A stretch of 64,000 bases of DNA from an uncultured Clostridia bacterium (lineage in GTDB: Bacteria; Bacillota; Clostridia; Christensenellales; UBA1242): the NCBI GenBank assembly GCA_947366895.1, contig CANBBP010000002.1, positions 62,001 to 126,000 of the forward strand. The letters run 5' to 3'. This document shows positions 21,168 through 31,196 of the stretch, in pieces. A program made the position numbers and the translations under genes. The first letter of the stretch is position 1. The number at the start of each line of letters is the position of its first letter. The notes below the pieces were generated by a model. That model ran no database searches. It was not told the origin of the DNA and was given only the letters and a program-made list of their open reading frames with translations.

Positions 21168-21863
21168 ATGAATTACGAATTGATGGAAAACAATAAAGTT
21201 TTTTTGAAAGGGGAGGTAGCATCAACACCAATTTTTAGTCACGAAGTTTTTGGAGAAGGTTTTTATGAACTTAATTTAAAAGTAAAAAGGTTATCCGATA
21301 ATTTTGACATTATTCCTATTACTGTGTCTGAGAGATTATTAGGTGATAATGCTTTTGATGTGGGTAAAATGGTTGCTATTAAAGGTCAATTTAGAAGTTA
21401 TAATAAAGTTGTTGAAAATCGCAGCAAGTTGCTTTTAACTGTTTTTGTTAGAGAACTTATTGAACTTGATGATGGGATTAATCCAAATATTATTGAACTT
21501 TCAGGTTTTATTTGTAAGGAACCTATTTATAGAACAACTCCTTTTAAAAGAGAAATTTGTGATGTTTTGTTAGCTGTCAATCGTGCATATAATAAATCTG
21601 ATTATCTTCCTTGTATTGCATGGGGCAGAAATGCAAGATTTGTAAAGAATATAAAAATAGGACAAAAAGTTAGTATAATAGGAAGAATTCAAAGTAGAGA
21701 ATATCAAAAGAAAGTAAATGAAAATGAGAGTTTAGTTAAAACTGCTTATGAAATATCTATTAGTAAAATAAGATTAGATGGGAATGAAGAAAAAGAAGTA
21801 GACCTTTTAAATTTAAATGATGCTGCCATTTCTTCTGAACTTGAAGAAGTTAATGAAGGTTAA
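21168..21863 (+). CDS. Single-strand DNA-binding-like protein with two OB-fold-like segments
   Basis: 'NKVFLKGEVASTPIFSHEVFGEGFYELNLKVKRLS' and 'IELSGFICKEPIYRTTPFKREICDVLLAVNRAYNKSDYLPCIAWGRNARFVKNIKIGQKVSIIGRIQSREYQKK'. Confidence 0.8.
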   Translation: MNYELMENNKVFLKGEVASTPIFSHEVFGEGFYELNLKVKRLSDNFDIIPITVSERLLGDNAFDVGKMVAIKGQFRSYNKVVENRSKLLLTVFVRELIELDDGINPNIIELSGFICKEPIYRTTPFKREICDVLLAVNRAYNKSDYLPCIAWGRNARFVKNIKIGQKVSIIGRIQSREYQKKVNENESLVKTAYEISISKIRLDGNEEKEVDLLNLNDAAISSELEEVNEG

Positions 21864-21992
21864 AATATAAAACTTATATATTTATCAAATTTAATTAGTT
21901 TTTATATTTTTTAAACGTTATTTAATTTTAATAACTTTTATAAAACAAACTTTTAATAATTATTTTTAGAATTTATTAGAAAGAATATCGAA

Positions 21993-22022
21993 AAAGAAAG
22001 ACTTATGCCTTTCTTTTTTTTT
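21993..22022. terminator. Intrinsic terminator
   Basis: AAAGAAAGacttatgCCTTTCTTTTTTTT. Confidence 0.6.
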
Positions 22023-22128
22023 ATTTTTTATTAATATATGTCTTTATATAGAAGTATTAAAAAAACAAAAAAATATGGTTAAAACCTGTTTAATATGACA
22101 TTAGATGACATAATAAGGGTGTTAGTAT

Positions 22129-22142
22129 AGTACATATGTTCG
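22129..22142. promoter_or_regulatory. Candidate LexA/SOS-like palindrome upstream of the phage module
   Basis: AGTACATATGTTCG, 12/14 to CGAACATATGTTCG; inference only. Confidence 0.35.
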
Positions 22143-22259
22143 ATAAAGTTGTTTTTGGAACTAGAAATTACTTTATGAATAATTTGAACATAGAATTTTA
22201 AGAAATTTAATTTGGATGCGAAATTTCAAAAATATTTTATGTTTATTAAAGGGGGTATT

Positions 22260-22817
22260 ATGAATATTGAAATATGGTGTAAATCTTTTTTATCTATATA
22301 TAACATTATCCCAAATCTTATAAGCAGTATAGATAAATTAGTTTACCTAAAGAGTGTGTCATCTTCGGGATTTTCTTTTAATAGTGTAGATGATACATTT
22401 AGTCAAGTTGAAAAAATTGCTGCTTTAACACAAAAAAAAGTAAATTTAATTAACCTAAAAATTTTATGTGATGAAATATTACTTGAGATGAATAATATTG
22501 ATAGTAAATTAATTATGTTGAGGTATATAGATAAACTTCCATGCGAAAAAGTTATTGAACTTATGAATTTATCTAGAAGAACATATTTTAGAAAACTATC
22601 TAAAGCTTTAAAAAGTTTTGAATTAATGTTATATAGTAAAATTTTAAAAAATAATATTTTATATAGTAATTTTATTTCAGATGATTTCTTTAATGATATA
22701 TTTGAAAAGATAAATGTAATTGAACAAAAGATTGCTATTAATAAAGAAATTAATATTTCAAATTATTCTAATTCGTTATGCAATATGATATTAAAACAAA
22801 TGAAAAAAGCCTTTTAA
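22260..22817 (+). CDS. Phage late-regulator/sigma-like (ArpU/DUF1492-type) protein
   Basis: 'DSKLIMLRYIDKLPCEKVIELMNLSRRTYFRKLSKALKSFE' resembles region-4-like HTH; ATG at 22260 preceded by aaaggggg, preferred to the TTG at 22212. Confidence 0.6.
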   Translation: MNIEIWCKSFLSIYNIIPNLISSIDKLVYLKSVSSSGFSFNSVDDTFSQVEKIAALTQKKVNLINLKILCDEILLEMNNIDSKLIMLRYIDKLPCEKVIELMNLSRRTYFRKLSKALKSFELMLYSKILKNNILYSNFISDDFFNDIFEKINVIEQKIAINKEINISNYSNSLCNMILKQMKKAF

Positions 22818-22924
22818 AAATTAATTTATTTTTATATAATTTTTACTAAGACTTTTTCTATTTATTGTTACATAAATTTAATTTTTAAATTAGTTTATTA
22901 TAAATTTAATTTTAATATTTATAG

Positions 22925-23767
22925 TTAAATATCGTTATCATCAATTATTCTTTGTATCTTATTTATAGTTCTATTTTTAATTTTTCGCTTTTTATTTTCT
23001 TGTGGTTTAATTTTTGGCTTATTATCTTTTTTATTTGTTATATTAAAAGGTTTAAATAAAAGGTATACAAGTAAAAAACAAGGTAAGGTTACAAGTAAAA
23101 CTAATATTACTTTTAGGAAGGGAGACATATCAACTAAGTTATATAAAAAACTATCATCATTATCTAAAAATGGTTCACTAATTTTTGTTACTACTTCATA
23201 ATTATCCTCAAAATTATTTATATCACATAATCCTCCATATAAGTAGCCACTACATTCGTTAGTTTTACAAAATAGCCATATATAACCTCTATTTTTAATT
23301 TGTTCATCTCCTATCATTTGACCATAGTAGCTTAACTCCTGCATTACATTAACTTCACCTTGTTTAATTGGATTATTACTTTCAAAGGTTGAAGATACAA
23401 CATTTGTTCCGTCACTAGAGTATACCCAAAATTTTGCATTATCTGGATATGGTTTTTGAGGAGTTTCTGCAACTGGACATACTTCACTTTTTTTAACATA
23501 TCCAACAACATCTTTATATTGTGCTTTATAATAATTACTATCTATATTTGAAACAAGTAAAACAAAATACGATTTTGGTAATTCAAAATATGCATTGCTT
23601 AGTTCCGTAGAATTAGCATTTTTATAAAGATAAACTCCGCTTGTTTCAACTCTTGCATAAACAAATTTTGTGTAGTTTTTTGCATACACATTAAGAGGAG
23701 AAGAAAATCCTAAAATAAAGACAAAAATTAAAAGAATTTTTATACCAAAAATAAATTTACTTTTCAT
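22925..23767 (-). CDS. Secreted/membrane protein with SH3-like domain(s) and C-terminal TM helix
   Basis: Signal peptide 'MKSKFIFGIKILLIFVFILGFSSPLNVYA', SH3-like 'VYLYKNANSTEL..YFELPKSYFVLLVSNIDSNYYKAQYKDVVGYVKKSEV', TM 'FLKVILVLLVTLPCFLLVYLLF', basic tail. Confidence 0.65.
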   Translation of the reverse strand: MKSKFIFGIKILLIFVFILGFSSPLNVYAKNYTKFVYARVETSGVYLYKNANSTELSNAYFELPKSYFVLLVSNIDSNYYKAQYKDVVGYVKKSEVCPVAETPQKPYPDNAKFWVYSSDGTNVVSSTFESNNPIKQGEVNVMQELSYYGQMIGDEQIKNRGYIWLFCKTNECSGYLYGGLCDINNFEDNYEVVTKISEPFLDNDDSFLYNLVDMSPFLKVILVLLVTLPCFLLVYLLFKPFNITNKKDNKPKIKPQENKKRKIKNRTINKIQRIIDDNDI

Positions 23768-23795
23768 ATCAATTCCTTAAAAATAAAAAAGATTT

Positions 23796-23911
23796 TTTGT
23801 TTTTAGTTATATAACTAAAATTAATAAAAAAATTATTTAATATTGTAAATTTTTTATTTTATCTTTAATGTAATTTATAATTATATTTTACTTTTTATAA
23901 CTAAAAACAAA
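23796..23911. repeat. 16-bp inverted repeat TTTGTTTTTAGTTATA / TATAACTAAAAACAAA flanking about 84 bp
   Basis: Arms at 23796-23811 and 23896-23911 between divergent genes; the left arm also sits in the palindrome TTTTAGTTATATAACTAAAA (23801-23820). Confidence 0.6.
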
Positions 23912-23944
23912 TTAACTTTTATTGTCGTAAAGTGGTAAGTTTTA

Positions 23945-25375
23945 ATGAAAGATATTATTTACAAATTACAAAAAATTTATAACGAGTTAAATTTAAGAGC
24001 TTATAAAAATAAATTATCTAAATATAATACAGGTAAAAAAGTGCATTTAAAGCAGTTAGCATTTCATAAATGCGAAAAAAGAAATAGGTGGGTATTTGGT
24101 GGTAATAGAAGTGGAAAAACCGAATGTGGAGCAGTAGAAAGTATTTATCTTGCAAGAGGTAACCACCCTTATAAACAAAATAAAAAAAATGTAGAAGGTT
24201 GGGTAGTAAGTTTATCTACGCAAGTTCAAAGAGATGTTGCTCAACGCAAAATATTATATTATCTAAACCCCGATTGGATAGTAGATATTGTTATGCTTAG
24301 TGGAAGGAAAGACTATGCAGAAAACGGTGTAATAGATTATATAAAAATAAAAAATGTATTTGGTGGAATTTCAAAAATAGGTTTTAAAAGTTGTGACCAA
24401 GGTCGTGAAAAGTTTCAGGGTACAAGTTTAGATTTTGTATGGTTTGATGAAGAACCTCCAAAAGAAATTTATCTTGAATGTCGAATGAGGGTTATGGATA
24501 GATGTGGAGAAATATTTGGAACGATGACTCCGCTTAAAGGATTAAGTTGGGTTTATAATGAAATTTATCTTAATGAAAGTGCCAATCCTGAAGTGTGGTA
24601 TGAGCAAATTGAATGGGAGGATAACCCTTTTTTAGATGCTCAGGAGATTAAACTTATAGAAAGCAGTTTGAGTACCGAAGAACTGGAAAGTCGCAAATAT
24701 GGGCGATTTATGGGGGCTGAAGGACTTGTATATAAAGAATTTAATGAAAATATTAATGTTATAGAACCTTTTAATGTTCCTACAAACTGGTATGATAATA
24801 TATCAATAGACCCTGGATTAAATAATCCTTTGTCAGCTCATTGGTATGCCATTGATTATGATGGAAACATTTATGTAATTGCAGAACATTTTGATAAAAA
24901 TAAAGATATAGAATATCATTCAAATAGGATAAAAGAGATATCAAAAAAACTAAATTGGCATACAAATTACAATGGAAAAATTACTGCTTTAATTGATAGT
25001 GCGGCAAACCAAAAAACTCTTGCAAGTTTAAAAAGTGTTGCTGAATTATTTTATGAGCATGATATTCAAGTAGATACAAAAGTAGATAAGGATTTATTTA
25101 CTGGTATTGCAAGAGTAAAAGGTTATCTTAAAAATGCTGAGGGAGAAAGCAAATTATTTATATTTAAAAATTGTGTAAATATGATAAGAGAGTTTAAATC
25201 ATATTTTTGGGGAGATGGAGATAAGCCTATAAAAAAAGATGACCACTGTTTAGATGAACTTAGATATTACATTATGTCTAAACCTAAACCAGAGCATAAG
25301 ATTGAACAAAAAACTATTTTAGAAAAGCATAAAGAAAAGTTAATTAAAAAAAATAAAAGACTGCACAAAATTTAA
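23945..25375 (+). CDS. terL: Phage terminase large subunit
   Basis: 'RWVFGGNRSGKTECGAVESIYLARG', 'FQGTSLDFVWFDEEPPKEIYLECRMRVMDRCGEIFGTMTPLKGLSWVYNE', nuclease-like 'SIDPGLNNPLSAHWYAID'. Confidence 0.93.
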   Translation: MKDIIYKLQKIYNELNLRAYKNKLSKYNTGKKVHLKQLAFHKCEKRNRWVFGGNRSGKTECGAVESIYLARGNHPYKQNKKNVEGWVVSLSTQVQRDVAQRKILYYLNPDWIVDIVMLSGRKDYAENGVIDYIKIKNVFGGISKIGFKSCDQGREKFQGTSLDFVWFDEEPPKEIYLECRMRVMDRCGEIFGTMTPLKGLSWVYNEIYLNESANPEVWYEQIEWEDNPFLDAQEIKLIESSLSTEELESRKYGRFMGAEGLVYKEFNENINVIEPFNVPTNWYDNISIDPGLNNPLSAHWYAIDYDGNIYVIAEHFDKNKDIEYHSNRIKEISKKLNWHTNYNGKITALIDSAANQKTLASLKSVAELFYEHDIQVDTKVDKDLFTGIARVKGYLKNAEGESKLFIFKNCVNMIREFKSYFWGDGDKPIKKDDHCLDELRYYIMSKPKPEHKIEQKTILEKHKEKLIKKNKRLHKI

Positions 25376-25473
25376 AAATGTGTTTGTCTTTTTTAATTAC
25401 TAAAATGTGACAAATTTTTAATAATTATTTTTTTAACTACAAAATTTAAATTATCAAAATAGGAGGTGGAAAG

Positions 25474-25821
25474 TTGAACAATAGTATAAAAAAATTAAAT
25501 AAAAAATATGAGAAATTAGATTGTGAAAGTAATGATGAATTATTAAAAAAAACCTTATTAAAAAAAGCTCGAGGATTTATTATTGAAGAAATAGTAGAGG
25601 AAAGTGTAAAAAATGATGATGGTTCAGGCTTAAGTTTGGTAAAGCGAAAAACAACTACTAAAGAAATTCCACCAGATATGAATGCAATAAAATATTTGCT
25701 TGAAATGGAAAGTTTAAATGATAATAGATATTCAACAATGACCGATGAAGAGTTAAAGCAAGAAAAAAGAAATTTACTGAAACTTTTAAAAGAGGAGGAA
25801 GAAGGAAATGAAGGTAACTAA
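25474..25821 (+). CDS. Small phage protein, possibly terminase small subunit-like
   Basis: 'KKARGFIIEEIVEESVK...LVKRKTTTKEIPPDMNAIKYLLEME' resembles the C-terminal part of phage TerS ('vppD..Ai.f.L'); aggagg upstream. Confidence 0.5.
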   Translation: MNNSIKKLNKKYEKLDCESNDELLKKTLLKKARGFIIEEIVEESVKNDDGSGLSLVKRKTTTKEIPPDMNAIKYLLEMESLNDNRYSTMTDEELKQEKRNLLKLLKEEEEGNEGN

Positions 25822-26029
25822 AACTACAGGCATTTGTTATGAATGTAAAAAAGAATTTAAAGAAGGCTATGAAATAAATTTTAATAAAAAATTCTTTAAT
25901 AAGGTTAGATTATGTTCTTGCTGTGCTTGTTCACTCTATTCTAATTTTGCAAGTGTGTTTGTACCAAAAAGTCCTAAGAATATAAACATTAGAACTAATA
26001 AAGAAAACCATAAAATAAAAAATAAATAA
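25808..26029 (+). CDS. Small zinc-ribbon-like phage protein
   Basis: 'CYECKKEF...RLCSCCACS' CxxC pairs; overlaps the previous gene by 14 nt. Confidence 0.5.
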   Translation: MKVTKTTGICYECKKEFKEGYEINFNKKFFNKVRLCSCCACSLYSNFASVFVPKSPKNINIRTNKENHKIKNK

Positions 26030-26051
26030 GAAAATGTTAAGAGGTAAAAAA

Positions 26052-27935
26052 ATGAAGAGAACAAAAATAACTTACTGCGAAGATTTAGTAGAAGAAGTTA
26101 AACAAGATTTTATTAAAAGACAAAATGAAAGAAAAAGTTTTGAAGCGAAGTGGAGACTAAATAATAATTTTATAATTGGCAATCAATATGCAAGTATAAA
26201 TTCTTTAAGTGAAGTTGAAGAATATGATAAACAATATTTTTGGCAGGAAAGAGAAGTATTTAATCATATTGCTCCTATTATAGAAAGTAGACTTTCAAAG
26301 TTGTCAACAGTCAAACCTAAAATGAATGTTTTGCCTTCAAGTAGTGAAGAAGCTGATTTAAAAGTTGCTAGGCTTAGCAAGGATATTTTATCTAGTGTTT
26401 ATGAGAAACTTAATTTAAAAAGTGTAATTTCTCTTGCTACTCAATGGAGTGAAATAACAGGAACAAGTTTTTATAAAATAGTATGGAATGGAAATGCAGG
26501 CAGGGCTGTTTATGTAGATAGCAATAAAAAAATTAATGAAGGAGAAGTTGAAGTAGTTGCAGTTCCTCCTTATGAAATTTATCCTGAAAGCAGTGGCTGT
26601 GCAACTCTTGATGAATGTTTTAGTTTAATACATGCAAAGGCCTATAATGTTAGAGATATAAGAAATATTTGGGGCGTTACAGTAGAAGGGCAAGATGTTG
26701 ATACTTTTAATTTATCTCAAATTTCTAACATAGGTGGGTTAGGTTATAGAGGTAACTCTAGTAAGGTTACTAATACTATTAAACATAATCACGCAATTGT
26801 AATAGAAAAATATATTTCTCCAACAGAAGACTTTCCAAATGGTAGGCTTATTGTTGTGTGTCAAGATAAACTATTATTTAATGGTGAATTGCCTTATATA
26901 AATTCAGCAGGTAATAAAAGAGGATTTCCATTTATTAGACAGGTATCTATTGAAAATCCTGGTTGCTTTTGGGGGACTAGTGTTATAGATAGAATTATTC
27001 CTATTCAAAGGGCTTACAATGCTGTAAAGAATAGAAAGCATGAATATTTAAATCGTTTAAGTATGGGAGTTATGACTGTAGAAGATGGAAGTGTTGACAC
27101 CGAAAATTTAGAAGAAGAGGGTCTTTCTCCTGGTAAAGTTTTAATTTATAGACAAGGTAGTAATCCTCCGAAAATGATGCAAACTCAAGAGATTCCTTCA
27201 GAATTTCAAAAAGAGGAAGAACAATTGTTGTCTGAGTTTAGTGAAATTAGTGGTGTTAGTAATATTATGACTACCACAAGTTGGAATCATAATTTAAGTG
27301 GTACAGCAATCGAACTTATGGTTGAACAGGATACTGCTAGACTTTCAGCTACTATTGAAAACATTAAAAATGCAGTAGAACAAGTGGCAAAACAAATTCT
27401 TAAATTATATAAACAATTTGCCATAACTCCTAGATTATTAAAAATATCAAATACTAATGGAGATTGTGATGTAGCCTATTGGTCAAAAAGTGATTTAAGC
27501 GGTGAAGATATTGAGTTTGCAAGTGAAAATGATACAGGTGGAAGCCTATCATCAAGACAAGAACAAATTATTCAATTACTATCACTTGGTCTTTTAAGTA
27601 ATAATGAAGGTAAAATTAGTGATAGTGTTAGAGTAAAAATTTTAGAAATGTTTGGCTTGGGAGAGTGGGAAGGTTCTACTGATGAAAGTGTATTACAAAA
27701 AAACTATGCTGATAACGAAAATTTAAAATTATCTGAAAATGAAGAATATGAGGTTGAAGTTTTAGAAATACACAATCATGAAATGCATATAAGTAGACAC
27801 ATTGCTTTTATGTTAGATAAACAATTTGAAAATGCTAAAAAAAGAAATCCTAAAATAAAAGAAATATTTTTAAGTCATATACGTGAACATAAAAAACTTT
27901 TAAAAATTAATAATGAAAATATTATTAATAACTAA
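26052..27935 (+). CDS. Phage portal protein (P22-like podoviral type)
   Basis: 'FIIGNQYASINS...WQEREVFNHIAPIIESRLSKLSTVKPKMNVLPSSSEEADLKVARLSKDIL', 'GTSVIDRIIPIQRAYNAVKNRKHEYLNRLSMGVM'; ATG at 26052 after aagaggt. Confidence 0.85.
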   Translation: MKRTKITYCEDLVEEVKQDFIKRQNERKSFEAKWRLNNNFIIGNQYASINSLSEVEEYDKQYFWQEREVFNHIAPIIESRLSKLSTVKPKMNVLPSSSEEADLKVARLSKDILSSVYEKLNLKSVISLATQWSEITGTSFYKIVWNGNAGRAVYVDSNKKINEGEVEVVAVPPYEIYPESSGCATLDECFSLIHAKAYNVRDIRNIWGVTVEGQDVDTFNLSQISNIGGLGYRGNSSKVTNTIKHNHAIVIEKYISPTEDFPNGRLIVVCQDKLLFNGELPYINSAGNKRGFPFIRQVSIENPGCFWGTSVIDRIIPIQRAYNAVKNRKHEYLNRLSMGVMTVEDGSVDTENLEEEGLSPGKVLIYRQGSNPPKMMQTQEIPSEFQKEEEQLLSEFSEISGVSNIMTTTSWNHNLSGTAIELMVEQDTARLSATIENIKNAVEQVAKQILKLYKQFAITPRLLKISNTNGDCDVAYWSKSDLSGEDIEFASENDTGGSLSSRQEQIIQLLSLGLLSNNEGKISDSVRVKILEMFGLGEWEGSTDESVLQKNYADNENLKLSENEEYEVEVLEIHNHEMHISRHIAFMLDKQFENAKKRNPKIKEIFLSHIREHKKLLKINNENIINN

Positions 27936-28011
27936 TTATAAATAATTTACAATAATACAAAATCAAAGTTTAAATAAAAAGAAAAAAATAAAAGAATTAG
28001 GAGAAAATTTT

Positions 28012-28650
28012 ATGAATAATGAAAATAACAATCTGGAACAACTTTTACAAGTTTCTAGCCAAAGTGAAGAGGTTTCACAAGATAATATAAATAGGGTGGA
28101 AGAAATAGATGAAAGCTCCAGATTTGGAAAATTCAAAAATGCTGAGGCACTTTTAGAGGCTTATAATAATTTACAAAGCGATTATACAAAAAAGTGTCAA
28201 ATGCTAGCTCAAAAACAAAAAGATGATAAAACGGAAAATGCAACAGCACCCGAAAGTGATTCTTTTAACTGGGCAGAAAATGCAAAAGATTTTTTTGAGA
28301 AAAATGAAAGAGCTAAAAAATATGAAGATAAACTTGCTAGAATAATTGTTGAAGACAAGGAAATTGCAGGTAGCACTAACCCCTTAAACAATGCATGGAA
28401 TAAGTTTATAAGTTCAAAATTTTTAGAAGAAGAAGATTTAGTAAACAATGAAAGTTTTTTGCAAAAATATATTTTCAACAATGATTTTATAAAAAATAAA
28501 ATTATAAAGGATTATTTTAATTCTTTACATTTTGCAAATAGTCCGACTTTAATTAGTAGTCAAAAGGGAAGCGAAAGTGTTTTAAGCCCTGTAACAAAAC
28601 CTAAGACTATTAAAGAAGCTCGTAAAATTGTTGAAGATATGTTTAATTAA
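28012..28650 (+). CDS. Phage scaffold-like protein
   Basis: Acidic helical protein directly between portal and capsid; 'RFGKFKNAEALLEAYNNLQSDYTKKCQML' is typical of scaffold proteins. Confidence 0.7.
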   Translation: MNNENNNLEQLLQVSSQSEEVSQDNINRVEEIDESSRFGKFKNAEALLEAYNNLQSDYTKKCQMLAQKQKDDKTENATAPESDSFNWAENAKDFFEKNERAKKYEDKLARIIVEDKEIAGSTNPLNNAWNKFISSKFLEEEDLVNNESFLQKYIFNNDFIKNKIIKDYFNSLHFANSPTLISSQKGSESVLSPVTKPKTIKEARKIVEDMFN

Positions 28651-28749
28651 TCTTTGTTTTTATTTGGTATTAAGGTTTATTAAAATATTTTATTTAATAC
28701 TAAAAAAATCAAAGAACTAAAGATTTATTAATTAAGGAGAAAATAATAA

Positions 28750-29922
28750 ATGGTAACTTTAACAAGTGCAGAAAATGCTTTAAAGTCTGTTTACTTAAAT
28801 GTTTTAAGTGAACAATTAAACATAAATTCAAATGCTTTTTTAAGCAAAATTAATAAAACAAGTAAAGATGTTTATGGTAAAGAAATTATTAAACTTGCTC
28901 CATATGGTTTAAATGGTGGTATAGGTGCAGGCACCGAAACTGGTGAATTGCCTAAAGCAAGTGGACATAACTTTTTACAATTCAAAACTTCTTTGAAAAA
29001 TCTTTATGGTACTATTGCTATAAGCGATAAAGCACTAAGGGCAAGTGCTTCTAATACAGGAGCCTTTGTAAATTTACTTGATGATGAAATGGAAAGTTTA
29101 ATTAAATCTAGTGCTTTTAATTTAGGTCGTATGATTTATGGTGATGGAACAGGTAAAGTTGCTATTGTAGCAAGTGTTCCTACTGCTGATAAAATTCCAG
29201 TTTTTGATAGTGTAAGAAATTTAGTTGAAGGTATGAAAATAGATATTTATAGCGGAGACACCGCTGTTAAAACAGGATTAATTATTACTTATGTTGATAG
29301 AGCAAATAAAAAAATTACTTGTAACGAAAGTTTAGAAAATGTTTGTTCAGCAGGACAAGTTGTTTATGCAAGTGGTTCTAAAGATAATGAAATTACAGGT
29401 ATTGGTAGAATATTTGATAAATCTGCAAACAATAAAACATTATATGGTGTAGATAGAACTAATTATAAATGGCTTTATCCTTATGTTGAAAATTTCACTG
29501 ATGCTACAAATATTACAGATACAGTTATTCAAACTGCTCTTAATGCTATTGAAGAAGAAACAGGTAGTCAAGTAGATTTTATTGCAATGTCTAATAAAGT
29601 TCGCAATTCTTATCAAACTTATTTAACATCTTTCCGTCATAATATAGATGTTACAACTTTAAATGGTGGATACAAAGCAATGACATATGCTGGTATTCCT
29701 ATTGTGTTTGAAAGATTTGTTGAAGAAGGCTCTATGTATCTACTTAATAGTGCAGACTTTAACTTACATCAACTTTGTGATTGGGAATGGATTACAGGTG
29801 AAAATGGCAATGTTTTAATTCCTAGTGCTACAACACCAACTTATACTGCAACTTTAGTTAAATATGCAGAACTAATTTGTGATAGACCTTCTGCACAAGG
29901 TAAAATATCTAATTTAAAATAA
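28750..29922 (+). CDS. Phage major capsid protein
   Basis: 'GGIGAGTETGELPKASGHNFLQFKTSLKNLYGTIAISDKALRASASNTGAFVNLLDDEMESLIKSSAFNLGRMIYGDGTG', 'FIAMSNKVRNSYQTYLTSFRHNID...GYKAMTYAGIPIVFERF'. Confidence 0.88.
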   Translation: MVTLTSAENALKSVYLNVLSEQLNINSNAFLSKINKTSKDVYGKEIIKLAPYGLNGGIGAGTETGELPKASGHNFLQFKTSLKNLYGTIAISDKALRASASNTGAFVNLLDDEMESLIKSSAFNLGRMIYGDGTGKVAIVASVPTADKIPVFDSVRNLVEGMKIDIYSGDTAVKTGLIITYVDRANKKITCNESLENVCSAGQVVYASGSKDNEITGIGRIFDKSANNKTLYGVDRTNYKWLYPYVENFTDATNITDTVIQTALNAIEEETGSQVDFIAMSNKVRNSYQTYLTSFRHNIDVTTLNGGYKAMTYAGIPIVFERFVEEGSMYLLNSADFNLHQLCDWEWITGENGNVLIPSATTPTYTATLVKYAELICDRPSAQGKISNLK

Positions 29923-29963
29923 TCTAAAAAATAAAATAATATTAAGAAAGTAATTTGATTTTT

Positions 29964-30022
29964 CTTAGTTAATCATTGCCTTGAAGAGATATTTTTCAAG
30001 GCTTTGTTTTAACTAAGTTTTT
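29964..30022 (+). terminator. Nested double hairpin, terminator/attenuator after the major capsid gene
   Basis: Outer CTTAGTTAA (29964-29972)/TTAACTAAG (30009-30017); inner GCCTTGAA (29978-29985)/TTCAAGGC (29995-30002). Confidence 0.65.
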
Positions 30023-30150
30023 AAATATCTTAAAACATTTTTTAAAGTGTAATAAAAATATTTTTATTTTAAATTTTTTATTATTTACACTTTTTTAATT
30101 TATTTAAGTGTTAAAATTAGATTACTAAAAATAAATAAAGAGAAGGAAAT

Positions 30151-30501
30151 ATGTTAAAATTAATAACAAACGATATGTTTAATATTTCTAGTAGAATAAA
30201 AAAAATAGATAGTAATTTATTTGTGGTTTATGATACAAAGAAACTTAGTTATGATGTGTATTCGGTTTATTTTAAAAAACCAAAACTTGCATTTTGCATA
30301 GGTAAAAAGTTAAATGCTTATGCTCTTAAAAAAGCATATATAACCAGTTGTAAAAATGCAAAAAAAATTATTAAGCATATAAATAAAACGAATAAAGAAT
30401 TAAAAGAAAAAGAAGATAAAGAACTTTTGTCTAGACATTTAGAAACATTAAACAACTATTTAAATTATGCTGATAGTAAAAATATTGATGTTGAATTTTA
30501 A
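30151..30501 (+). CDS. Small phage structural/accessory protein
   Basis: 'MLKLITNDMFNISSRIKKIDSNLFVVYDTKKLSYDVY' between capsid and connector genes. Confidence 0.55.
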   Translation: MLKLITNDMFNISSRIKKIDSNLFVVYDTKKLSYDVYSVYFKKPKLAFCIGKKLNAYALKKAYITSCKNAKKIIKHINKTNKELKEKEDKELLSRHLETLNNYLNYADSKNIDVEF

Positions 30502-30545
30502 CAATCCTTTTTAAAATAATTATTTTATTTTTAGAAGGAGTAAAA

Positions 30546-31196
30546 ATGAAAGTATTAGATGTAATAAAACTTGCTTGTGCATATTTAGGTTTATATGATG
30601 ATTTCAAAACTTATTTTGAACCATCTACACTTAATCAAGAGATAGAAGAAGAAAATGTTTTACCTGAACAAATAGCAATTTCAGAAGTAGTTGAAACCCC
30701 TATTCAACCTATGCCTGAAGAAAAAAAAGAAGAATTAGAACTTTTATTATTAAGTATTAATAACATTCAACAAAAATTATTAAAGGAAATACCCTTAATA
30801 ACTAAAGAAAAAATTAAAATAGACACAAATAAAATTGACTTTTTAAATTTATCAAATAACCATATTCGTATTATTAATATTAAAAGTAAAAATAAAAAGT
30901 TGGATTTTAAAACTTTTGATGGATATATATTGTTAAATGATTATTTTGAATATCCTATAGAAGTAGAAATTGAATATTCTTATTTTTTACCAAAGGTTAG
31001 TAATTTATTAGATATTATTAATTTAGATAATACCGTAAAAGAACATACTTTAGCTTTGGGAGTTGCTAGTGAATATTGCTACATACAGGCATTATTTGAT
31101 GATGCTGATATATGGAATAAAAAATTTTCACAAGAACTTGAAATAGATAAACAAAAAATAAGAAACTTTATTATCCCAAAAAGAAATTGGAGATAA
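30546..31196 (+). CDS. Putative head-tail connector/adaptor protein
   Basis: Position between capsid and propeller; 'LPKVSNLLDIINLDNTVKEHTLALGVASEYCYIQALFDDADIWNKKFSQEL'. Confidence 0.55.
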   Translation: MKVLDVIKLACAYLGLYDDFKTYFEPSTLNQEIEEENVLPEQIAISEVVETPIQPMPEEKKEELELLLLSINNIQQKLLKEIPLITKEKIKIDTNKIDFLNLSNNHIRIINIKSKNKKLDFKTFDGYILLNDYFEYPIEVEIEYSYFLPKVSNLLDIINLDNTVKEHTLALGVASEYCYIQALFDDADIWNKKFSQELEIDKQKIRNFIIPKRNWR

